The notes under the pieces: model-generated
The model's database searches: none
The model's input: only the letters and a program-made list of their open reading frames with translations
Told to the model about the DNA's origin: nothing
Assembly: GCA_019915015.1 (NCBI GenBank)
Contig: JAHBBC010000001.1
Span: forward strand, 3,782,001 to 3,846,000
Reading direction: 5' to 3'
Origin: Auriscalpium vulgare
Lineage: Eukaryota > Basidiomycota > Agaricomycetes > Russulales > Auriscalpiaceae
Length of the DNA: 64,000 nt
Shown: positions 55,705 through 64,000 of the stretch, one piece after another
How the letters are laid out: each line of letters begins with the position of its first letter
How positions within the stretch are numbered: the first letter of the stretch is position 1
Made by a program: the position numbers and the translations under genes

Positions 55705-58310
55705 ATGGCGAGCAAGCCCCTGCGCTCATCGTCCCCGCCGTCCCCGCCGTCCCCGCCGCCGCCCCCGCCGCACGCCCATGCCGCCCCGTCCTCCGCGTAC
55801 CGCTACACCTCCCGCCCAGCCCCCCTCGCCAGCAGCTCGTCCTCCAGCGTCCCGCACGCGGGCAAGAAATTTCTCTTCGCATACACCGACGAAGACATCG
55901 ACGCCGACATCGACCCCGTACCCGCCCTCACCAGCGACGCCGACGGCCTCTCCTCCAGCTCGCGCGCCCCGTCCCTCTCACCTACCGACGCCCAAGACGC
56001 ATACATCGACATCGTCTCGTCGTCCCCCACCCAGGGTGCCTTCGCGGACGCCTTTCTGCGGTCGTCCCCGCCGACCAAACCGCCGCCGCCGCCCGCCGAC
56101 GATCCCGATTCGCGCGAGGACATTGCCGCGATCCTCCTCGCGCTGCACGCCCAGCCGCCCGTACCCGCCTTCCCCCGCTTTCCCTTTGTCGCGCGGCCCT
56201 CGTCATCCTCCGACTCTCGATTGCATGCGCAATCACAAGTTAGAGTTGTGCCTCCGCGCGCTCCAACCGCGAAGCTAAACTTGCGCGCGCCTGCAGCGGA
56301 AGCGTATTCCGTTCCCCGGGCGCCTACAGCTATCGATGCCTCGCGCCCACGCTCCCGCTTCGCAGTTCCTCTGCGCAGCGTGCGCGCCGCTTCTTCTGGT
56401 CCCGAGCTCCCCGCCGTGCCTGCTCGACGCAATATTGACGTCGTTGATGTCGTCGATGATGCACGGCGCGCCGATTCGCCGGTCAGGCCGTACTCGCCGC
56501 TGCCGCCGTCGTCGCCGTTCGCGTTCTCCGACGACGACGAGGACAAGGACGAGCCCGATGTCGCCCACGACGATTCTCAGGAGCTCTTCCAGATCGCACG
56601 AAGCATCGGCCCTGCACCCGACGTTTGCATACCCGGAAGCCCACGTTCCCTGCAGGTCAGTCCCGTGCCCGTCCTCGTGCCCCGCGATCAGCGGCTTCTT
56701 GCACACGCACTGACATCGCCGCAGTCGCCACCGCCGCCTACGCAATCCAATCCCAAGCGCACCCCCTCGCCGTCACCTCCAGAGCGCGCCTCCTCGCCGC
56801 TCTCATCACCCCCGCCGTCGCCCGTGCGCCGTGCACAATCGCTCGCGCCACCCGCGGAGGCGGCGGCTCACGATGTACAGGACGTCGCGATGCCCTTGCC
56901 ACCTGCAGAGGCGTGTGCACCAGCAGAGCCACCGAAGATCGCGCGACTAGCAACCCTGAGCGGAGCGCCCGTGCAGCACGAGCCCGCAACAGCGGATGTA
57001 TGCGCTGTCAACGCCACGGAGGAGACGAAGCTGGCGCAATCAGACATCGTTCATCCGAAGGCCGACACTGCACCCGCGAGCGTGGCCACAGAAGCAACGC
57101 ATACACCCATCCGCGCGCCCACCCCGCCCACCGCTCAGCCCGCACAAATTGACATTGGCAAAGCAGCAGCCAAGCCCGGCCCCAGCCGCCCGCCGCCTCT
57201 GTCGACCGTGAACGTGCCCGCCGCTGCCGCGGTCCCCGCTGCCAAGCCCCGCTCTCCCGCGCCGCCCAGTGGCACTGCCAGCGCAAAGAAGCGGCCTGCT
57301 CCGGGTGCGTCTCGGACAGATGAGAACCCGCGCGTGCGCGTGCGCGTGGTCAGCACGGTGGTGCACAAGCCGGCGCCCGCGAAGCCAGTACGTCTCCATT
57401 CTCTGTTGCGGGTGGGACCGCCCTCTCACATCAAACGTAGACACAATTGCATGTGGAGCCGCCCCCCAAAGCAGCCCCGCCTAAGCGCAAACCCGCAGAT
57501 CATGCGGACGCGGAGTCGGGCGCGACGAAGAAGCGGCGCATCGAGCATGCACCCAAAACCACAGAGTCCGAAGCAGCACCGAAGAAACCGAAAAACAAAC
57601 CGCGCGCAGATGCTACCACGCTCGACTCCTCTGTCCAAGCAAAGGCGACAACTCTCGACAACGCAGATGCAAAGCCCAAATCTGACACCGCGCGCGAGCA
57701 GAAGCGCAAGGCCGAGCGCCCCGCCGCAGGCAGGAGCAGGAAGAAAAAACGCGCTGTCTCACCGGCGGAACGGGAATCCTCCCCGCTGTCGACGTGCAGC
57801 ACCAGCGAGCGCGCCGACTCGCCCCCGCCCGCAGCGCCGCCGCGGCCCGCCGCGTGCTCGGACGCCGATCCCTGCCCACACCCGACGCTCCTCAACACGC
57901 TCATCGAGACCCTCGCGCTCTCGCGCGCCTCCGCGCTCTCCGCCTCCGCCCTGCACCGCTCGCTCTCGTCGTCCTCTTCCTCGACCACGCTCGACGCGAT
58001 CGGCGCCGCGCTCGCGTGGGGCGCGCGCACCGGCGTGCTGTGCGCGCTGCCGTCGTCTGGCGACAACGTGCCGCCGTCGTACTTCTACGAGCCCGCGCGC
58101 GACCCGGACCGCGAGCGCGCGGGCGTGCTCGGCGCGCTGCTCGCGGACGGCGCGGGGGGCGGGCGCCGCGAGAAGCGCAAGTACAAGCAGTACTACTGGA
58201 AGCCCGTCGTGCTGGCGCGCGGGGGCGGCGCGCGCGAGCGGCGCAGGCGGGGGCGCGAGGAGGAGGACGAGGGGCGCGTGCAGGGGTGGGATGTCGACTG
58301 GGAGGAGTGA
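55705..58310 (+). CDS. Pro/Ser/Ala-rich hypothetical nuclear-type protein
   Basis: Not recognised. The ATG at 55705 (MASKPLRSSSPPSPPSPPPP) starts a long low-complexity protein with acidic patches (DEDIDADIDP, FSDDDEDKDEPDVAHDD) and many SP sites. One intron (about 57388-57431) links KPAPAKP to TQLHVEPPPKAAPPKRKPAD. Basic nuclear-localisation-like stretches follow (KKRRIEH, RSRKKKRAVS). The last ~110 residues are ordered-looking: CPHPTLLNTLIETLALSRAS, LDAIGAALAWGARTGVLCAL, VPPSYFYEPARDPDRERAGV and REKRKYKQYYWKPV, which could be a small winged-helix-like fold. The protein ends WDVDWEE at 58310. The GC-rich exon opens long frames in all registers. Its promoter was displaced by the hAT insertion 47 bp upstream of the ATG. 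Confidence 0.75.
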
Positions 58311-58555
58311 GTGATAAGTACTTGAGTGCTTGGACGGGGCGAAAGCGCGTGTGCTATCTTTATTTTATCAGTAATGCTTGTGTACCGTGCTTTTATGACG
58401 GCGGCGCAGTTGGTGCGCGCGCCGAGAAACGCCAATCTTGCCCATCTTTCGCGTCATCACCTTTCACTCTGAGAAACGAGATAAATGTAATAAAGACCAC
58501 GACTTTAGATACAGCACTAAAACCCAAAGAAAAGAAAGGAGACAGGTAACCATGA

Positions 58556-60170
58556 TCACCAGCCAACACGGGATACGGGAAACGATACCGCTGCGCTCAG
58601 AAGCACCTCCTTCTCATCGCAACTCCAGCTGTCCTCGCTGCCCTCCTCCCAGAGCCCGAATTTGATGACACCAAGGAACTGCCCCGCCTCAGACCCTGGG
58701 ATAAGCGCAGGGCACGTCGGCGACGCTACAAGCGGCGCATGTGTGGCCGCGCGGAGGCAGGCGAACGACGCAGAGTGCCGGAGGGGCGCGGAGGGCGGGG
58801 GCGGGAGCGGGAGCGGGAAGAGGTTGAAGGAGCGGGACGACGGGAAGGGCGAGACGTGCGCAGGAAACTCGGGCTCGCATGCGGACAGTTGCGGCACAGG
58901 CTCAGACGCCGGCACGGACTTTGGAGTGCGTGACGCCGCGTCAGGGTTCGGTGAAGACTGTGCGGACGTAGCAGGCGCGGTCAGAGCTGACGGTGCCGAG
59001 GCAGCAGAGGTCAACAGCGAGGGCTTGCTGAGGACGTCCAGAGCAGGGGTAAGATCATCAGGCGTCGCGGCGAGGTTGGGCGGAGACTGCGCAGGGACGA
59101 AGGGCACGGCATGTGGGTTCAGGACGAATGGCAGAGAAATCGTGTCCAGGCCGCAAGGGACGAAGGGCGAGGCAGCCGAGTTGAGGATCGAGGACTTGAC
59201 GGGGGCATCCAGAGCAGGAGCAGTGACAGCAGCCCGAGGAACGAAGGCCACGGCCTTAGGATCGAGGCCAGGGCCAGCAGCAGGAGCAGCGTCCACCTTG
59301 CACGACGGCACGAAGTCGCTCGCCGCGGCGTTGAGCTTGGTCTTAGACGCAGGCTTCAACGCAGGATCATCGATGTCCAGACTTGTCGAAGCAGAAACCT
59401 CCAGGCCGTGCGTCGCTGCGATGTCAGACTTGGTTGGGAGGCTGGCGATCGCAGAGCCGGAGGCTGGCAAGGTGGCGGGACCACGTGCATTGAGGACAGG
59501 CAGGATGTCGAGCGTGAGGCTGCAGCTCGAGAACGACGAGGACGAATCCAGCTTCGGAGAAGACATGTAGATGGCTGACTCCGAGGGTGAAGAGACAGCC
59601 GTCGAGCCCGAAAGGTCGCTCAGGTCGATTATTGATGCCGATGCTGACGATGCTGACAATTCTGAAGCCGTGATCTCAACTACTCCGAAGTTCTGGTAGG
59701 CATCGTAGGCATTCTCGAGAGCCGTGAGGGTGAAGCCGACGAGCAGCAAGGCGGAGGTGTGCACGGTCGAGCTGTTCACGATCGCATATACGCCGGCGGC
59801 GTACTGTTCAGCTGCGTCGAGAGTCGAGAGTAGGTAACCCCGGACGCATTGCGTCGCAAGGCGAATGAGAGTGATCGTGAAGGTCTTGCATGAGCGCAGT
59901 GCACCGGTCTGAAGGGTGTCAGCCATCCAGTTGGCAGCGAACGCTCAGGTCACTCACGACAAGCCCTCCGATGTCTCCAATGAAGACCGTGTTGACCTTT
60001 GCGTGAGCTCCATCCGTATAGGAAGCAAGACTGAGAACAGTGTCTCGAGCGACAGCGAGGGCCGGTGCGCCCACCGCGAGGACCTCGACGAGCAGAGTGA
60101 AGAGAGTAGGCAGGACGAAGCCCAGGACAGTGCAGAGAACAAAGAAGATGGTGTTGATAGTGTTGAACAT
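58556..60170 (-). CDS. Membrane-anchored orphan protein, Ala/Ser/Pro-rich (521 residues)
   Basis: Not recognised. Two exons: 60170-59958 (71 codons) and 59908-58556, separated by a 49-nt intron (GTGAGT..CAG). The first exon is strongly hydrophobic (IFFVLCTVLGFVLPTLFTLL, then LAVGAPALAVARDTVLSLAS), giving one or two membrane helices. The second begins TGALRSCKTFTITLIRLATQ, with an amphipathic helix and LLLVGFTLTALENAYDAYQN. After that it is low complexity with a recurring FVP motif (SDFVPS, VAFVPR, SPFVPC, VPFVPA). It ends SFPVSRVGW. A truncated homologous copy lies 1.4 kb upstream at 61619-62235. No function proposed. Confidence 0.75.
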
Positions 60171-60805
60171 GTTGTCGAGGTGCTGAGCTTGCGCGAGTGC
60201 GGGGATGGATGTGGTACGAGGTTAAGCTGGAGGGCAGGGCTGACGCGCTGACGGCGCGACCCTGGCGGCACTCCGATTCGGGCCGGCTAGTCTACTCTGT
60301 ACGGTTTTGACATCCTTATGCCGCTGATTGATCATGGGTGGCAGTCTCCAATTGAAGACGAGAGAAACATCAGAAGGTATCCAATGAATGTTGCAACCAA
60401 GTGACTCAGTGCCCTGCCCATCCACCAGTCGTAGCCAGAGCGCCGAGCCTTGGCACTGAGGTATTCTTACTATACAGTACCCTTTTGTCCTACTCACTAC
60501 CGTGGTCCGTAACTACGCAGGCGGCTTTCTGCTTACAACGGGAACAGATATCAAAAATAAGAATAGCGCGCTGGCGGCACCGGCGTAGACTTGGAATCAG
60601 AACACGCGGCAACCGCGCTATCCACGGGTTGCCCGGGAGCCCGCAGCTAGCAGAACAATACACGGGTGGATGGACAAACGTGGTTACCAATCATTGCTGT
60701 GCTAGGCGTGTTGAAGGATAAATAGACATCCCCGCTGCGGCCCACCTGACAACTTCCCTTCCACCATCCATACCAAGCCCAACGACCCATCCGCGTCTCT
60801 CCTCA
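60171..60805. other. Divergent spacer between the orphan gene (-) and the C2H2 gene (+)
   Basis: A 635-bp stretch with no gene. A TATA-like GATAAATAG at 60717-60725 lies about 80 bp upstream of the C2H2 start codon, followed by a C/T-rich stretch. Confidence 0.5.
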
Positions 60806-61378
60806 ATGTCGACCAACACTTTACAATCCGACGCCAGCCTTCAGAGCGGAGTGCGCCGACAGAGATGGCGCCTACAGCGCGTCCATATGATAGACCATAT
60901 CTGCCAAGGCTGCGGGAAGAAATATGGGAGACGCGACGGGTTGCTCCGTCATGCAAGATGGTGCCACGAGCCGCCCACCTACAGAAATCAACCGCCCACC
61001 TACAGAAATCAACCGCCCACCTACAGAAATCAACATACCACTGGCCAGCGACACAAGAGGCCAGAGCGGCACGTTCGTTGCTCGTGAATGCTTGTAGAGA
61101 CAGCCCCATTGACTGCTAGCCAACAGATCCCCCTGAAAGCCGTCGAGACGGGCCCACCGGCTAGGCAGCAGCCACCACAACAAGCAGAAGAAGTCGCCCC
61201 GGAGACTTTTGGACAGACAGCGGCCGTAGACGAGCAGCCATCGATCGCCGATGGTCTTGAAGGACAACCCGCAAGGCAGGGTGTGGAAGAATGCGCTGTG
61301 CAGGCTGACACTGACGTCGCCACAGCTATTGATCTGGAGGTTTTCTTTGCCGAGTCACTGACCATATCGTTCGAGTGA
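60806..61378 (+). CDS. Small single C2H2 zinc-finger protein
   Basis: The ATG at 60806 gives a short Gln/Arg-rich leader and one classical finger: C33-x2-C36-x12-H49-x4-H54 (ICQGCGKKYGRRDGLLRHAR). Three tandem PPTYRNQ heptapeptides follow, encoded by exact 21-bp DNA repeats. Unspliced, the frame stops at 61087. A 54-nt intron at 61073-61126 (GTTCGT..CAACAG) removes that stop and keeps frame, joining KRPERH to IPLKAVETGPPARQQPPQQA and an acidic C-terminus ending DLEVFFAESLTISFE at 61378 (about 172 residues). Intron retention would give a 93-residue form. It is probably nucleic-acid binding. No homologue recognised; likely lineage-restricted. Confidence 0.65.
60971..61033 (+). repeat. Three exact 21-bp tandem repeats
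   Basis: Units at 60971-60991, 60992-61012 and 61013-61033 are identical and start ccgcccacct. They encode PPTYRNQ three times in the C2H2 gene. Exact identity suggests recent expansion and possible length polymorphism. Confidence 0.95.
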
Positions 61379-61618
61379 TGAGTTATCGTCAGACCGGGAC
61401 GATGCAGGCGGCGCGCGCAGCAGCAGGGCTACTATCCGCTAGAGGGGTTGGGTGCCGTGCAGTGGGTGACGGCGGGAGTGATGAGGGTGCGCAAGACGTT
61501 GCAGGGAACAAGTAACGAGACGCGTACCCGGGAAGGCGAGAGCGGAGGGTCCGCGACGTTGGACAGTCGGGTGCATCATACAATTTGCAATGTAATCTGG
61601 TTAAATAGACACGTATGG

Positions 61619-62235
61619 CGATTATTGATGCCGATGGTGACGATGTTGGCAATTCTGAGGCCGTGATATCAAGTACTCCGAAGTTCTGGTAGGCATCGTA
61701 AGCATCTTCGAGAGCCGTGAGGGTGAAGCCGAGCAGCAAGGCGGAGGTGCGCATGTCGAACAGGTCACGACGCTTCACGACGGTGTATATGTCGGCGGCG
61801 TGATGATCAGCCAACTCGAGCATCGAGAGCAGGTGTTCCCGGAGACATTGAGTCGCAAGGCGAACGAGAGTGGTCGTGGAGCTCTTGCATGAGCGCAGTG
61901 CACCAGACTGAAGGGTGTCAGCCATCCAGTTGACAGCGAGCACGCAGGTCACTCACGAGAAGAGTTCCAATGTCCCCAATTGAGAGCTTCTTGGGCTTTG
62001 CGTGAGCTCCGTGGGCATAGGAAGCAAGACCGAGAACGGTGTCTAGAGCGACAGCGAGGACCGGTGCAGCCACTGCGAGGACGTCGACGAGCAGAGTGAA
62101 GAGAGTGGGCAGGACAAAGTCCAGGGCGGTGTAGAGGACAAAGAAGATGGCGCCGATAGATTGAACATTCTGGCGAGGTGCTGAGCTTGTGCGAGTGCGG
62201 GGATGGATGTGGTACGAGGTTAAACTGGTGGGAGC
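61619..62235 (-). pseudogene. Truncated, frameshifted copy of the orphan gene at 58556-60170
   Basis: This segment closely follows the first ~600 bp of the neighbouring orphan gene on the same strand, including its 5' flank (tgctgagctt..gatgtggtacgaggtta at about 62178-62222 versus 60181-60226), exon 1, the intron and the start of exon 2 (CKSSTTTLVRLATQC, FTLTALEDAYDAYQNFGVLD). At the relic start (ATG 62168) one base is missing in codons 3-4, shifting the frame. The match ends at about 61619, after SASII, so the low-complexity C-terminal half is absent. An upstream ATG near 62310 could give a fused start, and a frame then runs to 61389 through unrelated sequence, so a novel product is possible. 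The simplest reading is a decaying partial duplicate. Confidence 0.75.
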
Positions 62236-62422
62236 AGGCCAGCCGCATCTGCGAGCATCTGCGCCAGTCGGCATCCTCCGGCCTTGCATATTGCTGCACC
62301 TTCGCGCCACTCAATGGATGCTCCGTGAGTTATCATTCATTACTGAAAAGCCTGAACACAAGTGGTAGACTAGGGCTATAATACAATGCAGTTGACAGCG
62401 GCCATGTCGCTCAGGGCAAGTC

Positions 62423-64000
62423 TTATGAACCAGCAGCTGCCGAGTCCTTCACCTCCTCCTTGACGAACCCAGTGCGCTTGAACTCCTCCTTCCGCTCCCG
62501 GTCCTCCCGCTGCTCCTTCACCCACTGCTCGATGTCCTCCGCAGCCTGCACGGGCCTGACTTTGTAGGCCATCAGGTACCCCTGCATGCTCGCCATCGAG
62601 AATTCGCGCTCAGGGATGCTGGCAGCGAAGCGCTCTGCGAGGCGAAGGATCTGCTTTTTGGACAGCGTGGGCGCACGGGAGGAGTGCGACGTGCCGTTGA
62701 ACGTGGGCGCAGCGTCGGACGCGAGGGCGGACGTGCTCGGCGTCGGCGAGGCGGGCGCCGCAGAGTCGGAGGCGGCGGACAGGTCGATGAGGTCGGCGTG
62801 CGCGGGCTTCTCCTTGGTCGGCGTACCGTACCCCGAATCGATGCCCTCCTCCTCCGCGCCATCGTCGTCATCTTGCTCTGCGCCCCCCGCAGCATTGGCC
62901 GACGCAGGGTCCGGCACGAAGAACCGCTTGAACATCTCGCGCGCCTGGTAGCGGCTCGCGAGGCGGAACTCGACGTGGAGGTCCATCCGCCCGGGGCGCG
63001 TCAGCGCGGCATCGAGGACGGAGTACCGGTTGGTCGTGGCGAAGAGCAGGCGGCCCTCATGCGAGGAGACGCCGTCGAGCGCGTTCAGCAGGCCGGACAG
63101 CGTGAGCCGCGTTCTCCCCACGTCACCGCCCGGGCGGTGCTTCTGTGCGCGCTCCTGCTGCTCCTTGCTTTCCGGGTCGTCGTCTCGGCCGTTACCTTGC
63201 TTCTCACTGCCGTGCGAGTCGTCGAGTTCGGTGCCCGCATTGTCGCGCGTGATGCCGCGCGTGAAGGCAGCGTCGATGTCCTCCATGATGGCGATGCACT
63301 GTGGCGGGAGGGACGAGATCAGGCTGTTCAAGGTGGTGTCGTCGAGCCCGGACTTGGACAAAGAGATGATGTATATATCAAGACCGAGTTCGCCGGCCAA
63401 GCTGTGTATGATTGAGGTTTTACCAGAACCAGGGGCTCCGTACTGTGATCAAATAACTGTCAGGAACTGTTCTTTAGTTATTCGGAAGGAGACGGACCAG
63501 GAGATAGCCGCGCCGGAAGGGAATGCCCCGCTCAGAGTACCATTTTTTGCTCTTCAAGAAGTCGCGCGCGTCGTTGAGAAGGAGCTCCTTCACGCCTGCG
63601 TCGAGGATGATAGAATTGATAGGACGCTTGGGACGCGAGCCGATAAAATCCCAGTCGGACCTGCAATTGTATACGCTTTTAGATCTGGCTCTCAAGATGA
63701 GTGCACAAAAACGCACCCATCCATCACATAGATGTTGATCTTGTTTGCACAGGCAGCCAACCACTTCTCCCTAGCCTCCAGAATGAGTGCATCCAAGACA
63801 GACCGGTCTCGCGAGAGGATACTGTATTCATACGTCAACAACAGGTAAATGTGTCTTTCAGATCTGCCAACTCACGTTACGGTGAGCGTCGACTTGTCCG
63901 CGAACCACCGGCTTTCCTCTTTCGTGCGGGTGATCCTCATCCAGCGGCGCTTGTACCACATGGTGTAGTTTGCCGCATAAGAGGGTAGGTAGCGCACTGG
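62423..64000 (-). CDS. BCS1-like mitochondrial AAA ATPase (5' end outside window)
   Basis: The stop is at 62423; the gene runs off the right edge. From the edge inward: MWYKRRWMRITRTKEESRWF (BCS1 N-terminal domain), SVLDALILEAREKWLA, RPKRPINSIILDAGVKELLL, SKKWYSERGIPFRRGYLL, Walker A GAPGSGKTSIIHSLAGELGL (about 63370-63450), Walker B CIAIMEDIDAAFTRG (about 63280), LSGLLNALDGVSSHEGRLLF, TTNRYSVLDAALTRPGRMDL, and a C-terminal helical region (VRPVQAAEDIEQWVKEQRED). Bcs1 inserts the folded Rieske protein into complex III; fungi also have many divergent BCS1-like paralogues. Two hydrophilic insertions (an acidic one at about 63130-63240, and one near 62700-62890) point to a paralogue rather than true Bcs1. 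Confidence 0.9.

Noticed and set aside
58662..59570. Plus-strand 302-codon frame
   Set aside because: Antisense to exon 2 of the orphan gene at 58556-60170. The minus strand has the splice pair, hydrophobic exon and a homologous copy nearby, so it was preferred.
60971..61033. CRISPR-like array
   Set aside because: Three contiguous 21-bp copies with no spacers, inside a coding region of a eukaryote.
61085..61087. Premature stop making the C2H2 gene a pseudogene
   Set aside because: A frame-preserving 54-nt GT..AG intron (61073-61126) removes the stop, which is a simpler explanation.
60702..61109. Minus-strand frame with repeated DFCRWAV
   Set aside because: The peptide repeat is only the reverse reading of the three 21-bp repeats. 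The plus strand has a canonical C2H2 finger and a TATA-like upstream element.
1..64000. tRNA or rRNA genes
   Set aside because: I looked for GGTTCGANTCC-like B boxes and paired acceptor stems by eye on both strands and saw none. A tRNAscan run would be decisive.

Overview
The window looks like a compact, GC-rich chromosome segment from a filamentous basidiomycete, most likely an Agaricomycete. Genes sit close together on both strands. Most coding regions are cut by introns of about 45-65 nt with GT..AG ends, so few genes appear as one long reading frame. The families also fit: a Ras-association/LRR/PP2C/cyclase adenylate cyclase, a DOMON-cytochrome b561 protein, small regulators with a C-terminal Zn2Cys6 finger, and a hAT element of the DUF659 type. 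Exon structures were deduced by hand from splice signals and protein similarity, so gene limits are firmer than individual exon edges.

Layout. 1-278: 5' end of an FHA-domain gene (probably a Chk2/Rad53-type kinase), minus strand. 2090-3474: membrane-anchored methyltransferase (-). 4749-6695: cytochrome P450 with an N-terminal frameshift (+). 6965-7833: HIT-type zinc-finger protein (+). 8152-9551: secreted class 3 lipase (+). 9894-15545: adenylate cyclase (-). 16625-19389: NIPA-type magnesium transporter (+). 20414-21938: Zn2Cys6-like regulator (-). 24021-25431: signal peptidase subunit SPC3 (-), head to head with a glycerol-3-phosphate acyltransferase at 25751-28188 (+). 29938-33517: beta-mannosidase (+). 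36181-37194: second Zn2Cys6 regulator (+). 37427-39628: API5-like HEAT-repeat protein (+). 40711-42448: DOMON-b561 protein (+). 45481-46158: GFA-family protein (+). 46567-47809: homocysteine S-methyltransferase (+). 48148-49152: ribosomal protein uS2 (+). 49448-50221: glyoxalase I (-).

The outstanding feature is an apparently intact 5,330-bp hAT transposon at 50328-55657. Its terminal inverted repeats match at 19 of 20 positions, and it is flanked by a perfect 8-bp target duplication (GCGGAGAG). Its single predicted gene joins a Ulp1/SENP-type (C48) cysteine protease domain, with all four catalytic residues, to a hAT transposase. It sits in what was probably a 145-bp shared promoter between glyoxalase I (-) and a Pro/Ser-rich gene at 55705-58310 (+).

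The right end holds a membrane-anchored orphan gene (58556-60170, -), a frameshifted and truncated copy of it (61619-62235, -), a small C2H2 zinc-finger gene between them with three exact 21-bp repeats (60806-61378, +), and most of a BCS1-like AAA ATPase (62423 to the window edge, -).

Most genes are housekeeping or dispersed metabolic functions. I see no biosynthetic cluster, no tRNA or rRNA gene and no CRISPR array. Long gene-free stretches (279-2089, 21939-24020, 33518-36180, 42449-45480) showed nothing I could assign.
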